Shown one piece after another: positions 1-14,888 of a DNA stretch of 64,000 nucleotides. Within the stretch, counting starts at the first letter, position 1, and the number at the start of each line of letters is the position of its first letter. The notes under the pieces are model-generated. The model was not told where the DNA came from. It made no database searches and was given only the letters and a program-made list of their open reading frames with translations. The stretch comes from Pohlia nutans (taxonomy: Eukaryota; Streptophyta; Bryopsida; Bryales; Mniaceae): assembly GCA_022496805.1 (NCBI GenBank), contig CM040093.1, positions 11,932,713 through 11,996,712 on the forward strand, given 5' to 3'. A program made the translations under genes and the position numbers.

Positions 1-13
1 TCCATCACCTAGA

Positions 14-1515
14 ATGCTATACGCTCTTATCATTACAATTAGTCCATCAAAAGAAACATGTGACCAACTCCTAATACAAATTCCAAACCCTGACTGGACA
101 ACTCTACTACTAGAAAAAATGTCCTTACTACAAAACCCACGTGAAAGACACATCTCAACTAAACACCCATACACAGAATTCACAGAAAATAACCAAAACC
201 TAATAACCCCACCAAATACCATTCACAAAGAAATTTACGATTTTATTCATCAACACAATGATTCTATAACCCTCCAAAACATGATTGATAAATTCCCATT
301 TCTCCCTATCAACTTCTTAGAAGAAACCTTAAAAATATATGAACCACTACATGAATATATTCATCCCCCACCACTTCCAAATATACCCACAATACAACCA
401 CAAGAAACACAAACAACAAATTATAATACAAGATTTATTACATGGAATGCCTCATCACTAAATACGGCCCTACAAATTTACATGAACTAATCACCAACAC
501 ACCCGATGAACCCGCCATCATCACAATACAAGAAACTAAAATAACCGCTACAAAATCTACCAAATACATACAAAACCTATTTCCAAAATACAAATTAATT
601 TTTAACAACACACAGGCCCTAACAAAATGCATGCAACAAAGACCATATATACCCGCAAGAGGAGGTCTCCTCACACTAATACATCAAAAATATGCATACC
701 CCGGCAATGTCACCAAAATCCCAACCCCTAGAGAAATATCACCTTATCTACAAATAATAAAAATAGACAACAAACCATTACAAACGTGGCTAATTATTCA
801 CATGTATATGCCGTCACATGCAGAGGACATACAATATATACCAATCATCGAACAAAATATAACACAACAAATCAATGCACATCCGAATACCACACACATA
901 CTATGTGGTGATTTTAACAGAGACATAGCACTCATCGGACGACAAAATGAAACCGACACAACTCCACCATAAACGGAAGACATAGAATGGAGAATATTTA
1001 CAAATAATCTCCAATTAGAATACATCACAACAAACTGCCCATACTCAAGACAAGGGGGACAAAACTATAACCAAACCAGCTTAATAGATGGATACTACAT
1101 CAAAACACCAGATAATACTTTATACATATCAACTACAGACAATGACCACAACCTCAACTCTGACCACTCACCAGTAACATTATACATACCAACAAACACC
1201 TTACTAGCAAGACCCATACCAATCACAAACAAAACAACGAGAATACTAAACCCCATACCACAAGAAAACATTGAAAAATTCAAAATAAAATATTTTGAAG
1301 AAAATGCGCTGCAAATAAATGAACTCATCACAATACTATCAAATGACCAATTAACAGACGACCAATGGCAAACATCATGTTCAAAACTAGATCACATGGT
1401 ACAAAAAATTTCAGATAAAATTCAAGAAACTTGTAGTGCACCACCACTCCCGACACTAACAAATCGTACTTCCCAACAAGGAGTCTTCTTACCAAGAAAA
1501 CTACAAAAAGCATAG
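14..1515 (+). pseudogene. LINE N-terminal region and APE-like endonuclease, frameshifted
   Basis: The first frame (14-490) ends in RFITWNASSLN, the opening strand of APE endonucleases of non-LTR elements. The reading then moves to the +1 frame (442 onward), which has the metal-binding QETK motif, GDFNRD at about 907-924 and SDHSPV at 1159-1176. An in-frame TAA at 970 separates GDFN from SDHSPV, and a TAG stops the frame at 1513. In this class the endonuclease nicks the target so that reverse transcription can start. All main catalytic motifs are still legible, but no intact protein can be made. The residues before 430 have no motif I recognise. Confidence 0.85.
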
Positions 1516-1858
1516 AAAAAACACCTATCTACCTACCATCTAATTAGAAAAACAATTTACATAACAAAAAATACACAAAATTGGCAAACGCATCCAATAA
1601 TCGAAGAATTAAAAACTCATACAAATGTAACCATCCCACCACTCCCAAACCAAGAACATGATCAACAAGAATGGATCCAATCACTAGTAGAAATAGCCAA
1701 GACAACAAAAATACAAGCTCGTAAAATCACCACAAAATATACCCAAAGTTGTATAAAAAAAGGCAATACTAAAATACAGACAACTATACGACAAAAGCCC
1801 AAAGAAAATAAACAAGAAAGTTTTCAAAATTCAAGAAACACCGCTATTAGACTGCATT

Positions 1859-3696
1859 ATGGATAGACACAACAACATACTAACTAGCCCAGAAGACATA
1901 GCAAACGAAATCCACATACAACAATCAATTAGCAATAGACCTACAGTACCTACATGCTACTATCAACCCGAACACCCATCACAATGTACTTGTGGAGTTA
2001 GACAATACCCATGGCACGACCTTGATGGATTCGTAATAGAAAAAAGAGGAAACCCACAAATCCCACTACATAAGCACTTTGACAAAGAAATATTTGAAAT
2101 GTGTCTCAAACATCTATCTAACAACAAAACACCAGGCCCAGACAAAATTCCCAACTCTATACTAAAAAATATGCCTGAAAGTTTCCACAAACTACTCTTT
2201 TTATTTTTTACTCACTACTACAAACAAAAACAAATCCCAGCCTCATGGAAAATAAATCTAACCATACTACTTTATAAAAAAGGAAATCCCGCACAACTGC
2301 CAAACCACAGACCAATAGCACTTGCAAACACAATATACAAATTCTTCACTAGTACACTAACATACATATTGTCAGCGTACGGTGAAGAATACCCAATCCT
2401 ACACGATAGTCAAGAAGGATTCAGAGCAGAAAGAAGTACAACAAGACAACTACAACTACTCAAAGCAGCACTAGAAGATGCAAAATTTACAAATCAAGAC
2501 ATATATCTACTATATATAGACTTCAAAAACGCATTTGGCTCATTATATCACGCAAGACTCCTAACTATAATGAAAGACCTTGGATACCCAGCAGATGCAA
2601 TAATGCTAGTCGGAAACATCTACTCCCACTCAAACACTATATTTATTGGAGAATACTTTGGAAAAACAAAACCAATACCGATTCAAAGAGGAACCATACA
2701 AGGAGACACACTTAGCCCATATCTCTTTTTAATTTTTCTGGAACCACTCCTGAGGTGGTTACAAAGAGGAGAAAATGGATATAATTTGGTACATCAAAAA
2801 TTAAAATCAGCTCCGCAGCATACGCAGACGATTTAGCAGATATATCAAATAATACAAAATCACTACAAATACAATTAAACAAAATTGACAAATTCTGTGA
2901 ATGGGCAGACATGGACTTGGGAGTGACAAAATGTGCCGTCACCGGTTGCCCAAATAAATCCAAAATGCCACCATACAAATTCAAAACCCACATGATAAAC
3001 CAAAAAATCAGTTACAGAGACCAAACACTACCAGTACTCCATCAAAATGAACCTTATGTCTACTTGGGCATACAATTAGTTCCAACACTAAAATGGAAAC
3101 TCCAAACACATATCACCACTACTAAAATAATAGACCAATGTAAACAACTATCAACATGCCCTGCCACTATCAAACAAAAAATCAGTATGGTGGACACAGT
3201 AATCAGACCAGGCATAGCCTACAGCTTCTTTGCAGTTCCATATTCACTACCAACTATTAAAAAACTTGATAAGAAAATTATTGCAATCCAAAAAACAATA
3301 TGCGGACTACCTAAAAGCACTGCAAACATAATAACACAACTACCTCATGATTTATTTGGACTAGAAGCCTTCTCTCTAAAAAATGCCTACCTTAGATGCA
3401 TTGGTGAACAACTTCGAAATGCACTTAACGACAAAGGGAGATTAGGAATAATATATAAAGGATTAATACAACACATACTTGTTAAAGCCGGCGGTGCCGA
3501 AGACATCCCACGAATTAAACACCAAGATTGCATTACATCACCTACAACACGTACATTATTCCTTCTGAAAACAGCATGTGGTATACACCTAAATAACACA
3601 AAAGAAAACTTCCAACTCCACATGACCGAACTAGAAAAAGAATGGCGATCTACAGTCATAAACGAACTGCCACACTTAGACCAAAATTCTCCATAA
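1859..3696 (+). pseudogene. LINE reverse transcriptase domain, one frameshift
   Basis: Frame 2 (1859-2836) carries the fingers and palm: NNKTPGPDKIPNSILK, SWKINLTILLYKKG, NHRPIALANTIYK, EGFRAERSTTRQL, IDFKNAFGSL (first catalytic Asp) and QRGTIQGDTLSPYLFLIF. The AAYADDLA active site lies in frame 1 at 2821-2832, so a frameshift falls at about 2780-2820. Frame 1 then runs through the thumb (GVTKCAVTGCPNKS, YLGIQL) to 3696. These are the ordered RT motifs of non-LTR elements. The first ATG at 1859 is probably internal to the original polyprotein. The stretch 1516-1858 is linker in decayed frame. Confidence 0.93.
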
Positions 3697-6600
3697 AAGT
3701 ATTATATAAATTAATGGCACACAAAATCTACAATATAAAACAGATTATCCTTCCCAACGGCACAAAACTAATGTCACCAGAAGAATTTAAAATACACTAT
3801 CAAAACCCAACTAAACTAGACAAAAGTGCACTAAACATAGCAGAACAACTCTTCTGTGAACCAAAATGTACCCAAGATTGCCCAAATACATGCCAAATAC
3901 ACTGACCACCCCGTACACTAAAAGAAAAATATAAAATATATAACCACGAAATAACACCAAGAACACCAATAAACCCCGTACAACTCCCTCAACCTCCACA
4001 ACCACAACAACCAGCCCCACCACAAAACATAAAAAACGATCCCATAAGATTCCCCATTCGCACAATATTAAACCACAAAACAATTACAACAAAAGACAAA
4101 TATAAAATATCTAAAAAATACAACACGTATCTATGTCAATGGATAGACTCAAATCACATAACATACAATAAATGGTTACAACAGCGCGAACTATTTCCAC
4201 TAAATCTACCAACAACAATACATCACAATCTAAACCTATTTACAAAATACTACACAGATTATAAAAACAAACAATATCAAAATATCATAAATACACAATT
4301 TACACCCGAACAAAATAGAGACACAAGATACATCCCACCTCCAACAATAATCCCCTACAATAAAACATCCACAATTGAATGTAACCCAGAAAGAGACATA
4401 GACACAAACAAGTGCACCATTCAAACACAAAATGATAAAACCCACATATATAACGACACCGGTAAATATATCACCACCATTCCGACTACAAGAATAAAAT
4501 GGTTATGGCAACAATATAACAACAACAAATACAACATCCACAGACTAATACCTGCTATACAAACATTTGAAACAGAAGTAGTCTGGTTATACCAAAGATA
4601 CGAACATAAAAACCACAAAAAGAATACAATAAAAACACCACACCATACCATTCCATCCAACATTCTAGACACACTAATAACAACATTTAATATAACACAC
4701 TCATACTTTTCCTCACCAATTACATGTTCCATGAAATCTACCCAATTCTACTCAACATTTGCCAGAGACAAGATTTTTGGCTCACTAGGGACAACCTTCC
4801 AATACAAATGGAAAGGTATCGGATATGCACACCCAAATGACGCCAAAACAGCACAACAAGCAATACATTGGGCAAGACTAGCAGCAAAACAAGACCCTGA
4901 AACTGTCACCATTTTAGCAATCCCAGACACCAACTGGTACCAAAATCTATCACCGTACAACGGACCCTTCCCGGATACGCACGCCATTATACATTTTGTC
5001 GCGGACACCATTACATATGACGAACCAACAATACCACTAGAACCCAACAAAACCCGAAACGAACCACTTACAATGCACATATGGTGTATTCACCATCAAA
5101 ACAAAAACATTGGCACAATAAACCAAATAGACACCATAAACACAACAATTGAAAATCTACAAATTTTGCAATATCATATACAAACAGCACCACCCACACC
5201 ACCAAACACAAAAGTTAACAAAAGCACAAAATGGAACAAACTCATATACCCGCCCTATAACAATCTACAAAACATGTGGGTAAATCCCCTTTCAAATTTT
5301 GAAATAAACACTACACTAAAATTTCTACCACAATACAGCTATTATACAGATGGATCCTTTTTACCACCATAAGAAGCTGATGACGGCCATTGGAAAAAAG
5401 AAAAAGCAAGATATGGAATCTACAACTCATCTAAACCAGATGTACAAATATCAAAAAGATTGTCTGGACTACAAACATGCTTCTGAGCAGAACTAATGGC
5501 CATACATGAAACACTTTCACTAATCACCACTAAATACATAAACGAACCTGCACATATTTTTACTGATTGTCTCAATTGTATACATGTTCTAAACACACAA
5601 CTAAAACACCTAACCCAATAAAACAACCACGCCGATAAAACCATATTAGAAGAAATGGTAAAAATGTTAAAAAAGCGTACACAACCAACCACAATATACA
5701 AAGTTAAAGCACACGCTAAAATTAAAGGAAATGAACATGCAGACCAACTCGCAAAAGAAGGAACCATGAAAAGAGGTTATCAATTTGCAGCAAATCCACA
5801 CGAATTTGCACATACCACACCATACTACTTCCAAAAAGACACATGGCCCGGTCGTATCAAACGACCAGACAAAGGACCAGTTAGATGTTTGGAAGAATAC
5901 ATAAAGAAATATGACCGAGAAAATAACCTAGAAATACTGGCAGAAGACTTTCCCAACATCAACAAATGGACAACAAACTCCATAATAGATAACGTAATGT
6001 CCAATGACTTTTGGAATAATCCAGAAATAACAGACTCACAAAAAACAAGCATACTAAAATTTAGAACCGGTCAATACATGGGTAATGCCAGAAAGCAATT
6101 AATTTTCGGCATACAAAGATTCCCCTCAAAAACATGTCCCATCTGTAATTCACAAGATGCAGATACATGGCTACATGTACTTTTACTATGCAAACAACAC
6201 CATATACACGCACTAAGAACCAAAAGGCACAATAAAGCGGTATGGGAATTAAGAAAATTAATACTATCCTCAAATAAATCAAGATGCTACACTCTCATGA
6301 ATGCGGGCACATTCAACAATAACCCACAAGAAAACACAGTTCCCCCATGGATATTACCATGTACTTGTAATCAACAAAGATGTCAATGTAATGCCAGATT
6401 CAAACTAGACATATTATGCATTAAAGGCCTCCCATACCAAAGTCCACCACCTCTAAACCCCGACGACAACCTAACCATACAATTCATAGAATTCACATAC
6501 ACAAACGACAAGTTTTCACCAGAAACAATTGGCAGAATTTTTTTAAAATACCAACCTCTAATTAATGACATCATACAACAAGGTTGGAAAGTAGATCCTA

Positions 6601-6806
6601 TCATAGTCATTACAGCTGGAGCTAGAGGAACCACACACGTCCCCTCAATGAAACAACTAGAAACAAAATTCAACATTTGCGAAACCTCCGTAAAACACAC
6701 ATTCAAAGCAATAAATACCATTGCCATACAATATGCCGGATCTATCCTTTTACATAAAAGACGTATAGAGAATAATCAAACAATACCAACAGACGTAGTA
6801 CATTAA
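3642..6806 (+). pseudogene. LINE C-terminal region: Cys cluster, RNase H, C-terminal zinc-ribbon-like segment
   Basis: Frame 3 is open from 3642 to 6806 except for stops at 3903, 5370, 5484 and 5619. The first Cys cluster (CEPKCTQDCPNTC, about 3858-3897) directly precedes the first stop. RNase H is complete in motif order: YTDGS (5343-5357), AELMAI just after the 5484 stop, FTDCLN, and KVKAHAKIKGNEHADQLAKEG-like residues near 5700-5760. A CPIC...H...C segment follows at about 6135-6190, then a second cluster CTCNQQRCQC near 6361-6390. The about 480-residue section between 3906 and 5342 is open but not recognisable. Three nonsense codons interrupt RNase H although its active-site residues are kept, which points to recent point decay. 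Confidence 0.9.
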
Positions 6807-6975
6807 AAGAGGGGGGTAGTGGTGAAAACCACTGCTAGCCACTCTTCTCAAACAACTAGCTCATCTTGTCTCAGGGATAGGTAGAGCCGGTTGGTTGGTA
6901 CAACTTTCCTGCCATGACAACTCACTAGCAGCACCAAGCCATGTGTATTACACCACTGCTCAAACGAGCCCAATA

Positions 6976-7036
6976 GGTTTCGAACCCGGACCACATAAAT
7001 GTGATACAACGCCCTCCAACAACCAACTAAAGAACT
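6976..7036 (-). other. tRNA-like pol III A/B box pair inside the LINE 3' region
   Basis: On the minus strand the sequence GGTTCGAAACC (6976-6986) is a perfect match to the tRNA B-box consensus GGTTCGANNCC. About 35-50 bases upstream on that strand lies an A-box-like TTCTTTAGTTGG (about 7020-7032), followed by GAGGGCGTTGTATCAC, much as in a tRNA D-arm and anticodon stem. No complete cloverleaf is visible, so this is not called a tRNA gene. It may be a tRNA-derived SINE head inserted in reverse, or chance similarity within the LINE 3' UTR. Confidence 0.4.
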
Positions 7037-7247
7037 CATGACTTGGCGATAATAATCAACCCAAAACATACCTTTATGCTATCTCGCACCCAACCACCAT
7101 TAATTTGCTATTTTTGTTAGTGTTACTGTTACTTTGTTTTGGTTACTATAGTGCCCATCCTCGAAAGGGGAGAGTAGTATTGTTCCAATGTCCTTTTGTC
7201 CAGTGGGCATCGGGTCATTGACATTACGAACGGACACTTTATTCACG

Positions 7248-7268
7248 CCGGCCCTTTTATAGGGTCGG
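7248..7268 (+). other. 3' stem-loop of the LINE
   Basis: CCGGCCCT (7248-7255) pairs with AGGGTCGG (7261-7268): eight pairs with one G-U, around a TTTAT loop. It lies six bases before the CTAT-repeat tail. Some LINEs use a 3' hairpin as the recognition site for their own reverse transcriptase; that role is inferred here from position only. Confidence 0.7.
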
Positions 7269-7272
7269 TTTT

Positions 7273-7273
<1 letters not shown>

Positions 7274-7317
<44 letters not shown>
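7274..7317 (+). repeat. (CTAT)n microsatellite, LINE tail
   Basis: Eleven uninterrupted CTAT units end exactly where MITE sequence resumes (ATTACATTTCAACC...). A tetranucleotide tail in place of poly(A) is known in several LINE groups. Confidence 0.9.
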
Positions 7318-7590
7318 TACATTTCAACCTATCGCAACAAATTTCATCCGTAAATTGTCAATATCTTATTCGTGACCGAATTACAAAAGAATTTTGAATT
7401 TTACGTTTCAAATTTTATACAAAATATTGATGATTGCAATCATAGATCTAACTGTATGGATAGAATTTAAAATTCATAAAGCACAACTTTTATTCATACA
7501 TCAAGTTCAAATATCCCTCTTAATTGCGTTTTATAATGCATCTTTGCAATTCTCCAAATCACGAGAGGGCTGTAGGCATTTAGGGGTTAA
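7318..7590 (-). mobile_element. TTAA MITE family A, half copy cut by the LINE
   Basis: Reverse-orientation left half of family A. It runs from the middle of the element (ATTACATTTCAACC) to the terminus TTTAGGGG-TTAA at 7587-7590. The other half should lie upstream of base 1, beyond the LINE 5' end. It matches the same segment of the copies at 33708-34283 and 63507-64000. Confidence 0.88.
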
Positions 7591-7840
7591 GTTTTGTCCA
7601 ATACCATTTGGATCATAAGCCCGGGATCATAAGGTAAGTTTTAAGTTTTAAAAAAATAATTAAAAAATAATTAATTTTTTTAAATAATTATTTCCAAAAA
7701 AAAAAAAAAAAAACACAACATACGACATCAATGTAAAGAAAAGCACTCAAGATATTTGTAAAAAGAATCCCAAATGATGATGAATGTGGTCCACATTCCT
7801 GACCAGGCACTTTAAATCTCTGCTCTAAATCCTCATGATG
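7591..7840. other. Intergenic, A-tract, no gene seen
   Basis: AT-rich spacer with an 18-base A run at 7696-7713. The minus-strand reading frame here has no recognisable motif. Confidence 0.6.
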
Positions 7841-8245
7841 AAAACGGCGACGAGTCTGGAAGAAGGATTCATCCACATCCAAAATCGAACCACATTCATC
7901 TATAAATGCCCGAAAACGGACGAAAACGACGACGAATAATTCATCCACATCCAGAAACGAACTTTAATCATCTACATAAGTCCACAGCGAAGAAGGATTC
8001 ATCCACACGCGAAGACGGACTATAGAACATTCATCCGCGAATGGTGAAGAATAATTCATCCGCATCCAAAACGAGCTACGTTCATCTCATAGGATGTCCG
8101 AAAAGGAGTCAGCTCTTTAACGGCGACGAGTCTGGACGAATGATTCATCCACGTCCAGAGGCGAATCACATTCATCCACTTATTATCCTGAAAGGGAAGA
8201 ATAAATCATCCACATCCTCGTGGACGAAATACGTTCATCCATGAC
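7840..8245. repeat. ATTCATCC motif cluster upstream of threonine synthase
   Basis: About ten copies of TTCATCC, mostly ATTCATCCACATCC-like, are spaced about 30-50 bases apart with variable GAAGA/ACGACGA spacers. Copies are near 7868, 7938, 7988, 8028, 8056, 8142, 8170, 8205 and 8233. The cluster ends about 200 bases before the threonine synthase ATG, so it occupies the distal promoter or upstream region. The same core recurs upstream of KANADI and of the YqgF-like gene. Function is unknown. Confidence 0.75.
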
Positions 8246-8262
8246 TGGGCCGGTGGGGTTGA

Positions 8263-12187
<3,925 letters not shown>

Positions 12188-13490
12188 AAGCATCAACGAT
12201 TTGGCTTACGATTACTTCAACAAACTATTGTTGTTACAATAGTTTCAGATCCTTTATGTAGCTGAGCTTTCATTCTTGAATGCAAGTTTGAGAGAGAGTA
12301 TATGTACCAAAAGAAAGAAAGATGTTAGAGAATTGGAGCATTTTGGATCTTTGCAGCTCCTTTCAAGAATGTCACGTTTTCGATCAATCTGAGTGGCTTT
12401 CAACTTAGTTTCTCGTTTCAATCTAGTTCGTGACAGATATTTGTCACCAATTTTCAAGGTCGATGTTCCTTGCGGGGAAAACAGATCGACACAGTCTTCT
12501 ATGAAATTGGACACAGAAAATCTGCTGTGGGAATTGGTTGTCGAGACTCGAGCGCATACTTTGGCTTTATACACGTGCTGGTCAAGAGCCTGCAGTTAGA
12601 TTCATTGAGAATAATCCTCTTGTCCTGCCTGGGTGGTTTGATCATTGCTGCAGTACTCGAGGACAAGAGTGAAGATTGCAACTGACGTAAGAAAATTCAT
12701 CACTTTGAAATTCATTCTCTGTTTGTATTATTGTTATTATTATTATGAATCTATTATTATGATGAGGCAAGTAGGAAAGAAGTTTCTCCTTGCTAGTACG
12801 ATAGCTAATCTCTTCTACAGTGGTCAACCAATGAAACAGGCTATCAATTTGCTCCAATAGGTCCTTTGCCAAGCGCGTGTTACTACGCCGTACTTGCCAA
12901 GCCGCCTAGTCAGGTGCGTAGTGGGCTTGTCAGAGAGACTATTTCAGTAGCCAATGGCTGCACGTTTTCACACTGTTTCACCCAAGCAATGTGGATGGAT
13001 GAGGCAGACCACACGCTTCTTTGAGTTCTTTCCCTGGCTCTGGGAATTCCGTTTGTCCAACTCTTTTAGTTTTTTAATCTTGTTTTTCCCCACACTCCTC
13101 ATCCTTGGGCCATGGCATACGTTAGCGCATGATCATCATCTGCAAGTTTTGGGGATTTGGCTGGAATGATGATTACAGGCAGCAGAATAATTTGCCATAA
13201 AAGCCGTGTTAAAAAGTAGATTGACAGGATCTTGACCCATGACAATGTTTGTGAATAGTGTTGTTACGCACCCCAGTAATTACCAGACTACAGTAATAAT
13301 ATACTATAATTGGATTTCTTTTCAAATTTAGTGTGAGTGGCGCTTTTGACACCATCTTGGAAGCTGGAATGTACGGCAGCTTGCAACCTGCTTCCACAAA
13401 AGTGTTGTGGGCCACATTAATTTTTCGCCCACTGCAATTTAATACCCACAATGTTTGGGGCTACACTAGAATTTTATATCATGTTTTATA
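12188..13490. other. Threonine synthase 3' flank, no further gene seen
   Basis: Probable 3' UTR followed by unremarkable spacer. Short open frames on both strands (up to about 106 codons) show no family motif or splice context. A short trinucleotide stretch (TTATTATTATTATTATGA) lies near 12728-12748. Confidence 0.5.
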
Positions 13491-13499
13491 ATTTTTTAC

Positions 13500-13630
13500 T
13501 TATACAATTTTCCCTCTCTATTATGACATGTTTGGGCCTAACCTTCAAGGTGGAAGACATGGATTAGTCACAGAAACTACTTGTCACGTGTGTATTGATT
13601 GAAACAATAAGATCGTCATATTATGGAGTG
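13500..13630 (+). repeat. Dispersed repeat G, copy 1
   Basis: Contains TATGACATGTTTGGGCCTAAC, GGATTAGTCACAGAAACTA, CTTGTCACGTGTGTATTG and GTCATATTATGGAG. The same block occurs at about 52089-52230 and, reversed, at about 63195-63340. It could be a small MITE or an LTR relic; termini are unclear. Confidence 0.7.
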
Positions 13631-14073
13631 TTTGTGTATTGAGGGTAGAACGTAACAATTTCTTTTAATGTATTGAGGACTAAAACACACATGACATTAT
13701 ACCAACTCATATTATTTTTGATAAGTTAGAAATTATGCCATTGATTCAAACTTATGGCAAAAGGTCTTTTTAAAAATAAAAAAAATAGAAATACCTTGGC
13801 CTACGATAATTGCACATATTTGTAGTGCAGATTGATTTTGTACAAGCAGTTGTATCTTGTTCCTCATTCGTTTGTATGTTCAAAATTAAACAACTAAATT
13901 TCAAATGATTTTTGTTAAAATATTTATCTATTAAAAAAATAGCAAAAGATGAAAAAAAGTTGACACATTTAAGAAAAAATAAAATTCAAGGATTTAAAAT
14001 TTTCTATTTTGAAGTGCAATTAGTGCCCATTAGTGAGTAATAAGAAATTTCATTCTTTACATGCTAAACACCT

Positions 14074-14888
14074 TTAACCCCTAAGCGTCCCGGCGTCCAT
14101 ATTTTGGACGTTTTTGGGGGTACAGTCACCTTCGAAGAGCTGTAACTTTTGCAAAACGTGTCCGATTTTTCTGAAATTTTGAAAAAACTCCCCGCATGAT
14201 GTATGGAATATGTGGTAAAAAATTCAGATCAATCCGAGATGAATTGAATTTTTGGTGATCATTTGAAAGTAGGTATGTTTTTTTTGGACAGTTCTGTGAA
14301 TTTTGATGGCAGCAACTTCGGGGGCTTGTATCTCCTTCATCACAAGTCCGTTTTCAATAAAACTTGTTGGGTTGAATTCCCCTTGAAGTCTAGTTATCAT
14401 GGTAAAATTTTCAGGTCAATCCATGTTGTTATGAATGTTTGGGAGTCATTTTAGTGCACGGGTCTAGTTTGGACACTTTTTGCTTTTTGGTTCAAATGGT
14501 CACTTTTCGGGCTACTTTTTGACATTGCAAGGCCAATTTAGGGCACATTAAATTTTTTCATGAGGCTTTTTTGGTACTAATGTGTTTATATGATGATTTT
14601 GAACAACTTTATAGTTCAACGTTTTTTCATTTGAGTAATTTTGAAAACGAATTTCACCTCTAACTGTGTTGCTAGGAAAATTTCAGCATCCTTTTTTAGC
14701 ACTAAAACACTATGATCTTGCAATCTATATGGCCAAATGACCCCAAAATTGATCCACATAATCTACAACATGTATGTTACAAGATTGTATGGTTGAGATT
14801 TCTATACCTCACTTTTATTTAGACCTATAACACATCAGAAGCGATGATGATTTTAAGCCCAAAAAAGCTAGGGACCTTTAGGGGTTAA
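14074..14888 (+). mobile_element. TTAA MITE family B (815 bp)
   Basis: TTAA-CCCCTAAGCGTCC at the left and GGGACCTTTAGGGG-TTAA at the right. A subterminal hairpin, GCGTCCATATTTTGGACG, lies near 14089-14106. The interior differs from family A and has no transposase. Other spacer to 16820 is AT-rich without a recognised gene. Confidence 0.85.

Larger units (their letters stand above)
1..7317 (+). mobile_element. Degenerate LINE (non-LTR retrotransposon) with EN, RT and RNase H, 5' end outside the window
   Basis: One long polyprotein can be followed across three frames: an APE-type endonuclease (WNASSLN, QETK, GDFN, SDHSPV), a reverse transcriptase with a YADD active site, an RNase H with all acidic motifs, and a Cys/His cluster. 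The protein ends at 6806. A 3' region with a stem-loop (7248-7268) and a CTAT tail (7274-7317) follows. The reading is broken by stops at 970, 1513, 3903, 5370, 5484 and 5619, and by frame changes near 465-490, between 1515 and 1859, near 2780-2820 and near 3650-3700, so it is a dead copy. Much of the open frame survives, which suggests moderate age. The coding strand is strikingly rich in A and C and poor in G and T, unlike the flanks. The tail abuts a truncated TTAA-flanked MITE, so the LINE landed inside it. Clade assignment needs an RT tree. Confidence 0.93.

Noticed and set aside
4236..4732. Minus-strand frames of 69-103 codons rich in Val/Phe/Leu
   Set aside because: Antisense of the A/C-rich LINE coding strand, which lacks stops on the complement; the plus frame is the continuous polyprotein.
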